A stretch of DNA of 64,000 nucleotides, taken from the NCBI GenBank assembly GCA_963627915.1, contig CAVGCY010000012.1, positions 30,462 through 94,461 of the forward strand. The letters run 5' to 3'. Shown piece by piece: positions 43,227-50,530 of the stretch. The position numbers and the translations under genes were made by a program. The stretch comes from CALACW01 sp963627915 (GTDB lineage: Bacteria; Bacillota; Clostridia; Oscillospirales; Acutalibacteraceae). The notes below the pieces were generated by a model. That model was not told the DNA's origin and did no database searches. It was given only the letters and a program-made list of their open reading frames with translations. Within the stretch, counting starts at the first letter, position 1, and every line of letters starts with the position of its first letter.

Positions 43227-44336
43227 ATGAACAAAATCGCGGCCGCACGAACGGCAATATTTTTCCTAATCTCGGTTTCGATTCTTTCAGGCATTGTTTT
43301 TACGCCGAAGCAGACGATAAGCTACGATGAAAACAGATATCTTGCCGAGTTTCCGAAATTAAATTTTGAAACATATAAAAACTCCGAATTTTCAACGGGA
43401 TTTGAAAGCTGGGTCAGCGACCATTTCGTTTTAAGAAAGCAGTTTATCATTATAAGGAATAATATAGAAAAGCTGATCGGCAGAAAAGAGATAAGCGGAG
43501 TTTACACGACCGACGACATGATGATTTCACTGTTCAGAGCGGAAAACGACGTTTCCGCCAAAAGCGCGGAATATATGAACGCGTTCTCTGAAAACGCCGG
43601 CAGCGTTTACTGTCTTATTGCCCCGACCGCTCAGGAGATTTACGGGGACAAACTGCCGGATTATTTAAATCTTGCGTCCGAGAGCGAATATATTTCGTCT
43701 TTTTATTCAAAGCTTAATAATATAAAGACCGTCGACGTCACAAACGCCCTTGAGCAAAACGCGGACGAATATTTATATTTCAGAACCGACCACCACTGGA
43801 CGACGAACGGGGCGTTTATCGCATATAACGCTCTTGCGGATGAAATGGGGCTTGAAAGGCTCGATAAAACCGACTTTGACATTGAAACCGTTTCCGACTC
43901 GTTCGAGGGGACGCTCTATTCAAAAACGCTCGACAAAAGCGTAACGCCCGATTCGATTATCCTTTATAAATACAAAACGGACGAAAATATCACCGTTGAG
44001 GACGAAAACGGCGTTTCCGATTTTTACAAATACGACGAGCTTGGCGAGAAGGATAAATATCTCTTTTTCGGCGGAGAAAACAAGGGTACGGAAACGGTGC
44101 GTTCAAACGTAAAAAACGGCAGAAGGCTTCTGCTTATCAAGGATTCGTACGCAAATTCGCTCGTTGCTTTCCTTGCGCTCAATTATGAGGAAATAACGAT
44201 GCTCGATTTAAGATATGCGACCGCCTCGGTTTTGAAGTCGACAGACAAAACGCAGTATGACGATATATTATTTTTATACAACTGCGACGGTTTTTCAACG
44301 GAAACAAGTCTTTCAAAGCTGACGCTCGTTTCGTAG
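43227..44336 (+). CDS. DHHW-family protein (AlgJ/DltD-like acetylation partner)
   Basis: A 369-aa protein with an N-terminal anchor and an extracellular SGNH-like domain. The defining RTDHHWTTNGAF lies near residue 185, and DSYANS near the C terminus (IKDSYANSLV) supplies the Ser-containing block. These proteins accept acyl groups from the adjacent MBOAT protein and transfer them to the surface polysaccharide. AAGGAGG precedes the ATG. It forms a two-gene operon with the MBOAT gene. Confidence 0.9.
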   Translation: MNKIAAARTAIFFLISVSILSGIVFTPKQTISYDENRYLAEFPKLNFETYKNSEFSTGFESWVSDHFVLRKQFIIIRNNIEKLIGRKEISGVYTTDDMMISLFRAENDVSAKSAEYMNAFSENAGSVYCLIAPTAQEIYGDKLPDYLNLASESEYISSFYSKLNNIKTVDVTNALEQNADEYLYFRTDHHWTTNGAFIAYNALADEMGLERLDKTDFDIETVSDSFEGTLYSKTLDKSVTPDSIILYKYKTDENITVEDENGVSDFYKYDELGEKDKYLFFGGENKGTETVRSNVKNGRRLLLIKDSYANSLVAFLALNYEEITMLDLRYATASVLKSTDKTQYDDILFLYNCDGFSTETSLSKLTLVS

Positions 44337-44354
44337 CGGCAGGGGCATAAAAAA

Positions 44355-44382
44355 TTGCTTGTGTTTAATCTTTGTATATGAT
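44355..44382 (+). promoter_or_regulatory. sigma-A promoter of the 44426 gene
   Basis: TTGCTT (44355-44360), 16-bp spacer, TATGAT (44377-44382), 43 bp before the start codon. Confidence 0.6.
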
Positions 44383-44425
44383 AAAATAATTTAAATAGTC
44401 TAAATCCGCATAAGGAGCTGTTAAA

Positions 44426-46261
44426 ATGAGCGAACCCATCAAAATCGACTTTTCCGATAAGGGGAAGAATCATAAGTCGGCAAAGGAGGTCATAATTCCT
44501 CCCGACAAAGCCGGACTTAAAATAATTATCAATATTATTCTTACCGTTATTGTCGCAGCCGTCGTATATTACTTCATGCTGCCGGCGATAAATTTGCACA
44601 GTCCGGAGTTTTACATGTATACGGCGATTATCTTCGCGGCATATATCGGAAGCTCGTATCTCACGACGCTTGCGTTTGTCAAAACGGAGTATATGCCTTA
44701 CGTCAGAAAGCATGCGATGGTTCCGATTATCGTCCTCATTGTCATAGGCGTTGTGTTCGGCATAGGATATCTTACGTCATGTCCGTTTTTCAGAGCGAAG
44801 GCGTTAAGCGGCGTTTTACAGCTTGACACGGATACGAAGTTCGAGGACAGCATTTCCGTTATCAACTCCGTAGACGATTTTCAGAATGTTCCGATGATAG
44901 ACAAGGACGCGGCTTATAAACTTGCGGACAAAACGCTCGGTACTCTTGCCGGCGAAGGACTTGAGTCGCAGTTTGAGCTTGCCGACGAGTATTCGACGCA
45001 GATAAACTACAAGGGTCAGCCCTACAGAGTTTATCCCCTTGCATACGGCGATATATTCAAATGGATAACGAACACGTCCGACGGATTCCCCGGTTATATT
45101 CTTGTTAACATGAACACGCAGAACGCGTCATACGTCAAGCAGAATATCCGCTATTCTCCGACGGAGCATTTTCAGAAGAATCTCGTACGTCAGGTCAGGT
45201 TTCATTATCCGACCGCTATTATCGGCACGGCTTCGTTTGAAATCGACGATAACGGAGTACCCTACTGGATTGTTGAAATCATTGAAAAGAAAGTCGGACT
45301 TATCGGCGGAGACGACGTTAAAGGCGCGGTTTTGGTAAACGCCTCTACCGGAGAATGCAAATATTATTCAATCGAAGAGGTTGCCGCCGCAGACAGCGAA
45401 ATCAAATGGATAGACCAGGTCTATGACGCGGATCTTCTTATAAAGCAGTATACGAATCTCGGTAAATACTCGTCGGGATTCTGGAACTCGATAATCGGTC
45501 AGTCGGGCGTTAAGCTGACGACCTCCGGCTTCAGCTATCTTGCGCTTAACGACGACGTTTATATGTACACGGGCGTTACAAGCGTTACAAGCGACGAATC
45601 CCTGCTCGGTTTCCTGCTTATAAACCAGCGTACAAAGAACGCGTATTTCTATTCGACATTCGGCACGGGCGAGGATACCCGCTCGATTACGGGCGCGACG
45701 GAAAATGCGGCTCAGCAGTCTGCGGAGGGCGTTGTTTCAGATAAGAAATGGACGTCTACCTTCCCGCTTCTCATAAACCTCGACGGCGAAGCGACTTATT
45801 TCATGGCGTTAAAGGATGACAACAATGTCGTTAAGTCATACGCAATGGTTAACGTTGAAAATTATAACGTCGTCGCCATCGACTCGGGCAACGGTACTCC
45901 CGACCTCGGCGCATGCATGAAGAACTACGCCTCCGTTCTTAAAACGAATAAGGACGTTACGATAGACGTCGATACCGTTTCGTCAAATCCCGAAATAAAC
46001 AGTCAGACGTCAGCCGACGGAAGCACGGCGTCAAATACAAAAAAGACGGTAACGGGAACGATAACCGAAATTCTCTCACAGAACGAGAACGGAAATACGT
46101 GCTACTATATAAAAATTGACGGCGCGGATACGTACTTTATGGTATCGGCTTCAACATATCCCGAAGCTATATTCTTCAAAACGGGCGACAGCGTTGAAAT
46201 TACCTGTACCGATTCGCCGGATTCGGTTTGGACTCCCGTTTCAACAATTGTAAAGAAATAA
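44426..46261 (+). CDS. large membrane protein with extracellular PepSY-like repeats, function unknown
   Basis: A 611-aa protein that I do not recognise by name. The first 35 residues are cytoplasmic. Three membrane segments follow (about 33-52, 58-80, 90-112). The remainder is extracellular and contains two or three modules with the look of PepSY/FTP domains (phrases such as GFPGYILVNMNTQNASYV, GAVLVNASTGECKYYS and GFLLINQRTKNAYFYS end each module). The last 75 residues look like a small OB-type beta barrel (TVTGTITEILSQNENGNTCYYIKI). GGAG precedes the ATG; it has its own promoter and terminator. Confidence 0.75.
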   Translation: MSEPIKIDFSDKGKNHKSAKEVIIPPDKAGLKIIINIILTVIVAAVVYYFMLPAINLHSPEFYMYTAIIFAAYIGSSYLTTLAFVKTEYMPYVRKHAMVPIIVLIVIGVVFGIGYLTSCPFFRAKALSGVLQLDTDTKFEDSISVINSVDDFQNVPMIDKDAAYKLADKTLGTLAGEGLESQFELADEYSTQINYKGQPYRVYPLAYGDIFKWITNTSDGFPGYILVNMNTQNASYVKQNIRYSPTEHFQKNLVRQVRFHYPTAIIGTASFEIDDNGVPYWIVEIIEKKVGLIGGDDVKGAVLVNASTGECKYYSIEEVAAADSEIKWIDQVYDADLLIKQYTNLGKYSSGFWNSIIGQSGVKLTTSGFSYLALNDDVYMYTGVTSVTSDESLLGFLLINQRTKNAYFYSTFGTGEDTRSITGATENAAQQSAEGVVSDKKWTSTFPLLINLDGEATYFMALKDDNNVVKSYAMVNVENYNVVAIDSGNGTPDLGACMKNYASVLKTNKDVTIDVDTVSSNPEINSQTSADGSTASNTKKTVTGTITEILSQNENGNTCYYIKIDGADTYFMVSASTYPEAIFFKTGDSVEITCTDSPDSVWTPVSTIVKK

Positions 46262-46277
46262 AATCGAATAAATTATA

Positions 46278-46318
46278 AGCGGAACAGCTTCGTAATGAAA
46301 CCGTTCCGCTCTTTTTTA
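46278..46318 (+). terminator. intrinsic terminator
   Basis: AGCGGAAC (46278-46285) pairs with GTTCCGCT (46303-46310), followed by CTTTTTTATT. Confidence 0.85.
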
Positions 46319-46331
46319 TTCGGTATTAAAA

Positions 46332-46907
46332 TTATTTTTTCGCGTTCATTCTGCCGCACAGGAGAATAACGATTAAAGGAACAATTACCGCCTGAGCGGC
46401 AAGACCTGTCAGACCGGTCTTAATCTGTCCTAAAACCATCGGCACGGTAAAAGGCGTTTTCGAGGAAAAAACAGCGGTAAGAGCAAGAAACGCTCCTCTG
46501 CCGAGAACCTCCGCGGTAATTACGGCGGGAAAAGCAAGGAATTTATTTTTTGCAATCGCTTTTGAAAAAAGACCGGATACAACGGCGAAAACGGTAAGCT
46601 CCGCCATCATGAACGGAAGTCTTGCGGCGGCGGGCATAGCCGAGCCGAACGCGCCCGTTATAAGGTAACTGAATAAAGGTGCGAGCAAGCCGACCCAAAT
46701 ACCCCAATACGGTCCGAGCAAACATCCGCCGAGCAGAACGGGCAGGTACATGGGCAGAAGCGTTACGCCCGCGCTCTCTCCGAATATCAGATGCGCAATC
46801 TGCGGAAGAACGACAGCAAGGGCGGTAACGAAAACCGCAATTCCCGATTTTACGCCGATTTTTGTCTTTAAAGATACATTTCTTTTTTCAAGTACATTTT
46901 CTATCAT
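46332..46907 (-). CDS. ECF-type transporter S component
   Basis: A 191-aa membrane protein with about six hydrophobic segments, resembling the substrate-binding S component of group II energy-coupling-factor vitamin transporters. LLPMYLPVLLGGCLLGPYWGIWVGLLAPLFSYL is typical. The vitamin is not clear. No EcfA/T genes are near, so it would share a common module encoded elsewhere. ATG 46907 follows GGAGAAAATTAAA; the extension to 46952 falls in a leader that contains a small TGCAC/GTGCA hairpin. Confidence 0.78.
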   Translation of the reverse strand: MIENVLEKRNVSLKTKIGVKSGIAVFVTALAVVLPQIAHLIFGESAGVTLLPMYLPVLLGGCLLGPYWGIWVGLLAPLFSYLITGAFGSAMPAAARLPFMMAELTVFAVVSGLFSKAIAKNKFLAFPAVITAEVLGRGAFLALTAVFSSKTPFTVPMVLGQIKTGLTGLAAQAVIVPLIVILLCGRMNAKK

Positions 46908-46972
46908 TTTAATTTTCTCCGTTTCCTCACCGCATGCACTGTATCCGTGCAATCGGAAAGATAAAGATGTTT

Positions 46973-47286
46973 TTATATATCTGACAATAATTCCTCATAC
47001 GCTTCATAAGAGCGTTTAATGTCCCTAACGGCGGATTTAAGCATAGCGTTATCATAATCGATTTCATAATCGCGGAAATCCCAGGTTTCATAGTCCCCCG
47101 ATTCCGTCATCATCTCAAAATCCGACCTGTTATCATGGATAATCTTTTTAATAATTTTTAAAAGCTCGCAAGCACGACATATCCGAGCTGAGCAAGCGTA
47201 TAATTTGAAGATACCTCAAACACACGGTGGATTTTATTATCACAATTTTCATATACTTCTTTAAAAGTATAAACCTTCGACCCCAT
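46973..47286 (-). pseudogene. frameshifted small gene
   Basis: Reading from ATG 47286 leftwards gives MGSKVYTFKEVYENCDN... and ...YTLAQLGYVVLA, then a stop. Shifting the frame by one base near 47165-47172 continues smoothly as ELLKIIKKIIHDNRSDFEMM... to a stop at 46973-46975 (SYEAYEELLSDI). The total of 314 bp is one base short of 105 codons, as a single-base deletion would give. Codon use in both halves is like neighbouring genes. Family unknown; the product would be a small acidic helical protein. It could instead be a sequencing error or two tiny genes. Confidence 0.65.
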
Positions 47287-47318
47287 TTTTTTACCTCATA
47301 AGTTTTTATCATTAAATA

Positions 47319-47858
47319 TTACGGCACTGTTCTCTTTTTCGGAACAAAAAATTTGCTCATATCGTTATTTTCATGAGCCAAAAGCGCAATTTTATTTTTC
47401 ATTCCTCCTCCGTAGCCCGTCAGGCTTCCGTTTGAGCCGACGACCCTGTGACACGGGACGATAACGCAAATCGGATTCCGCCCGACCGCGCCGCCGACAG
47501 CCTGCGCCGACATTTTTTCAAGTCCTCTTTTTTCGGCGATTATCTTCGCAATATCGTTATATGTAAGAGTAAAACCGAACGGAATCGAATTCGTTATATT
47601 AACTACCTCGTCCATAAACGGCGTTAAATTCTCAATCTTATATTTCGGTATAAAATCGGGATTTTTTCCGCCGAAATATATATCGAGCCATTTACATGTT
47701 TCTTTAAAAACAGGCAGTTCTTTTTCTTCGCTGTTTTCAATGTTATTTGACGCGCCGCGTGACCCCGAAAACCGTAAACCCGTTAAATACTCCCCGTCGC
47801 CGTTCATGATTAAATCGTCAAACCCGTCCGGAGTTTCGTACATATATTTGTAAATCAT
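47319..47858 (-). CDS. ogt: methylated-DNA-protein cysteine methyltransferase
   Basis: A 179-aa suicide repair protein that removes O6-methyl groups from guanine. The active-site block is IVPCHRVVGSNGSLTGYGGG with acceptor Cys near residue 145; the upstream AVGGAVGRNP is the DNA-binding helix region. ATG 47858 follows a GGAG site; an in-frame extension (47912) is not supported. Confidence 0.93.
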   Translation of the reverse strand: MIYKYMYETPDGFDDLIMNGDGEYLTGLRFSGSRGASNNIENSEEKELPVFKETCKWLDIYFGGKNPDFIPKYKIENLTPFMDEVVNITNSIPFGFTLTYNDIAKIIAEKRGLEKMSAQAVGGAVGRNPICVIVPCHRVVGSNGSLTGYGGGMKNKIALLAHENNDMSKFFVPKKRTVP

Positions 47859-47942
47859 AAAAGCCGCTCCCCCGATTGATTCCATTATACAGTGACAAAA
47901 ACAGACCGTCAATACAAATCTGACAAATCCGAACTTTTTATA

Positions 47943-47983
47943 AAAAAATCCGAGATCCGCTTTTTACGAAACCCGGATTTTTT
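47943..47983. terminator. terminator between ogt and the SDR gene
   Basis: AAAAAATCCG (47943-47952) pairs with CGGATTTTTT (47974-47983). A and T runs at the stem ends allow use in both directions; here it ends the SDR transcript. Confidence 0.7.
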
Positions 47984-48027
47984 CGGACTGTTTTTTACAG
48001 CACCCTTGTTTAAAATTATTTTAAATG

Positions 48028-48879
48028 TTAAACGCCGGAATACGCCGAGAAACCGCCGTCGACGGGAAGTATTACGCCCGTAATAAACGACGAATATTCA
48101 CTGTCCGCAAGGAAAAGCAGACCGCCGCTTAAATCGTCCGTCGTTCCGAAGCGTCCGAGAGGAGTATGGCTTATTATCTTGCGGCTTCTCTCGGTAAGAG
48201 AACCGTCGGGATTGAAAAGAAGAGTTTTATTCTGATTCGTCGAGAAAAATCCGGGAGCGATTGCGTTTACTCTTATTCCGACGGGCGCAAAGTGAACCGC
48301 CATGAACTGCGTGAAATTTGAAACCGCCGCCTTTGCCGCGGAATACGCGGGAATTTTCGTAAGCGGCTTAAAAGCGTTCATTGACGAAATATTTATAATA
48401 CACGCGCCCTCTCTGCCCGCCATGTCGAGCGCGAAGGTCTGAGTTGTCAGAAGAGTACCGAGAAAATTAAGATTAAACACAAACTGTATTCCTTCGGGGT
48501 CAAGGTCAAAAAACGTCTTAACGCCCTGAGCCTTATGCTCGATATCATCCATTGTCAGGGTTTCGTTCGACGTCGTACCCTTGGGATTGTTTCCGCCCGC
48601 GCCGTTAATTAAAATATCACATGTGCCGAACGCGTTATCTACAATCTCTTTCGCTTTTTCAAGGCTTGATTTTTCGAGAACATTACACTCAACGGCAATA
48701 GCCGTACCGCCCGAAGCGTTTATTTCGTCCGAAGTTTTCCGCGCCGCGGACAAATTAAGGTCAAGAACCGCTGTTTTTACACCCTGCGAAGCAAGATCCT
48801 TTGCAAACCCGGAGCACAAAACTCCGCCCGCGCCGGTGATAACGGCTGTTTTTCCTTTAAGATTCTCATGCTTAAACAT
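48028..48879 (-). CDS. SDR-family oxidoreductase (mannonate/fructuronate oxidoreductase-like)
   Basis: A 283-aa short-chain dehydrogenase. The nucleotide motif TGAGGVLCSGFA, the NAG-equivalent INGAGGNNP, the catalytic Ser in NISSMNAF and the Y-x3-K in YSAAKAAV are present. The form SSMNAFKPLTKIPAYSAAKAA and the long insertion around residues 92-120 resemble the Bacillus YjmF/UxuB-type enzymes that interconvert D-fructuronate and D-mannonate. No other uronate genes lie next to it, so this substrate is inference. The ATG at 48879 has an AAGAAGG-like site. Confidence 0.82.
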   Translation of the reverse strand: MFKHENLKGKTAVITGAGGVLCSGFAKDLASQGVKTAVLDLNLSAARKTSDEINASGGTAIAVECNVLEKSSLEKAKEIVDNAFGTCDILINGAGGNNPKGTTSNETLTMDDIEHKAQGVKTFFDLDPEGIQFVFNLNFLGTLLTTQTFALDMAGREGACIINISSMNAFKPLTKIPAYSAAKAAVSNFTQFMAVHFAPVGIRVNAIAPGFFSTNQNKTLLFNPDGSLTERSRKIISHTPLGRFGTTDDLSGGLLFLADSEYSSFITGVILPVDGGFSAYSGV

Positions 48880-49040
48880 AATAAAACCTTCTTTTTTTAT
48901 CTTTTTTTTAATAATAAAGTCGGAGAATTTAATTTTTCTTAAAAAAAGAAAATAAAAAAATTCAATTAATCTGCCCGCAGACCGCCGTCAACCGTTTACA
49001 CGGACTGTTTATTATTCCGGGCGTTTTTTTTCTTTTAACT

Positions 49041-49262
49041 TGTGGATTTTACGTCAAAACAGGTACGCCGAGCGGTGAGATTAATTCATTACGGGCGTTT
49101 TTAACATCTTTTTTTAAGGGATAGGAAAAAACGTTTGGAATGGATTAATCGAACCTCAAACGGAGTTTGAGGCTTGCCCGACGGCGTACAAAAGTACGCC
49201 GAGCGGTGAGATTAATTCATTCCGGGCGTTTTTAACATCCCTTAACGTGTGGATTTTACGTC
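49041..49262. repeat. compound direct and inverted repeat next to the LCP gene
   Basis: Two near-identical 46-bp direct repeats (49063-49108 and 49194-49239, one difference), each starting GTACGCCGAGCGGTGAG. The first repeat also forms the left arm of a 127-bp imperfect palindrome (49063-49189) that ends in CGGCGTAC, with an inner CCTCAAACGGAGTTTGAGG hairpin. TGTGGATTTTACGTCAAA occurs at both ends (49041 and 49245); the right copy is the 3' end of the LCP gene, the left copy a duplicate of it. The rest of the 48880-49241 gap is homopolymer-rich A/T with no gene. Confidence 0.8.
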
Positions 49263-50417
49263 AAACGCCGTTACTCTGTTCTCGTCAAGAATTATATTCG
49301 TATGACCGAAAAGCGCGTTTTGAACAGCCTGCGCAGCAAGAGGATAGTCCACAACCCAAATCCAGACGCTGTCGCCGTGAGTTGTATACGGCTCTCTCGC
49401 ATCCTCGCACGGAGCTTCCATTGAAACTATTTCAAAATCGTACCATTTGTTTAAAATCGCGGTCGTACCGAGAGTTATTATTTTGGTAACGGAGCAGTCG
49501 GTTCTTACATAAGAGCAAAGCGTTTTGACGACGCCGTCAAGCTGAGAAAGCGTAAGATCCCTGGATTTATTAATAAGAGCGGTAATAACTTTACGCTGGT
49601 TTTCCGTACGCTGAATGTCGCCGGAGGTATATATTTTTCTCATTCTCGAAAAATAAAGAGCCTGTTCGCCGTTTAAAAGCACGTTTTCGCCGACCGGAAC
49701 GCTTATATTTGCATATTCGTAAATACCGTCCGCCTCTGTCTGCGTAACGTCAAGATTTACTCCGCCGACCTCGTCAATAACCTGTTCAAATGCGGTAAAA
49801 TCGACGGCGGCATAATAGTCTATTTTAATCTTATAGTTATTTTCAACAGCCTCGACAAGATATTTCGGACCGCCGTTTCCGTACGCCGCGTTAATCTTTG
49901 AAGTCTTCGGACCGTACGCCGTGTCAAAATACGTATAACTGTCCCTGAAAAGAGAACAGAGCGTTATTTTATTTGTTTCGTTATTTATCGAAACTATCAT
50001 CATAACGTCGGAATTTCCCGTGCTTACGCCGTCGAATGTGTCGAGCCCTATCAAAAGCACGTTCATAACGTGTTTGCTTGTCAGATGCTCTCCGCCGTTT
50101 GAATACCAGTCCTCAAGCAAATCGTTCAGATTATCGTTCTGCTGCATGGCTATCATATCGGCGGCGTTCTGACTGTTATCCTCGTCCCTGAAAAGAAATT
50201 CCTCGTTATACTCTCCCGTTACCTCGTCAATTCCGTCGTCGATATCGAGATCCTTCGTGTATCTCAATAAGAAATGCGCCGCGATAACGCCTAAAAATAC
50301 AAGTATAACGATAATAACCGCTATAACTACGGATGATTTTTTTACCTTTTTCTTTGGCTTTTCTCCGCTGTTACGAGAAGAAGCCGTTTTATTAACGTCC
50401 TTTTTTTTATTATCCAT
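49242..50417 (-). CDS. LytR-CpsA-Psr (LCP) family glycopolymer ligase
   Basis: A 391-aa protein with a basic cytoplasmic tail, one membrane span (about 29-52) and an extracellular LCP domain. Family motifs are VLLIGLDTFDG, SDVMMIVSINNETNKITLCSLFRDSYTY, KINAAYGNGG and YFSRMRKIYTSGDIQRTENQRKVI (the Arg/Asp lipid pyrophosphate site). LCP enzymes attach teichoic acid or capsular polymers to peptidoglycan. ATG 50417 follows GGAGA. The last codons (DVKSTR) are duplicated about 200 bp downstream in a repeat element. Confidence 0.93.
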   Translation of the reverse strand: MDNKKKDVNKTASSRNSGEKPKKKVKKSSVVIAVIIVILVFLGVIAAHFLLRYTKDLDIDDGIDEVTGEYNEEFLFRDEDNSQNAADMIAMQQNDNLNDLLEDWYSNGGEHLTSKHVMNVLLIGLDTFDGVSTGNSDVMMIVSINNETNKITLCSLFRDSYTYFDTAYGPKTSKINAAYGNGGPKYLVEAVENNYKIKIDYYAAVDFTAFEQVIDEVGGVNLDVTQTEADGIYEYANISVPVGENVLLNGEQALYFSRMRKIYTSGDIQRTENQRKVITALINKSRDLTLSQLDGVVKTLCSYVRTDCSVTKIITLGTTAILNKWYDFEIVSMEAPCEDAREPYTTHGDSVWIWVVDYPLAAQAVQNALFGHTNIILDENRVTAFDVKSTR

Positions 50418-50486
50418 AAATTTCTCCGCTGATAAAATAATCCTCACACCACGGATTATTTTTATAATCAATAATACCGGTAATTC

Positions 50487-50519
50487 CCGGACGCGGTTTT
50501 AAAGCAAATCCGCGTCCGG
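50487..50519. terminator. GC-rich hairpin between gyrA and LCP gene
   Basis: CCGGACGCGG (50487-50496) pairs perfectly with CCGCGTCCGG (50510-50519). The T run lies on the right, so as an intrinsic terminator it fits plus-strand transcripts, although both neighbours are on the minus strand. Confidence 0.6.
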
Positions 50520-50530
50520 TTTTTTATTTA

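Noticed and set aside
46908..46972. Leader of the ECF S component as a vitamin riboswitch
   Set aside because: Only a short TGCAC/GTGCA hairpin is present, and the gap of about 65 bp to the broken gene is too small for the known vitamin riboswitch classes.
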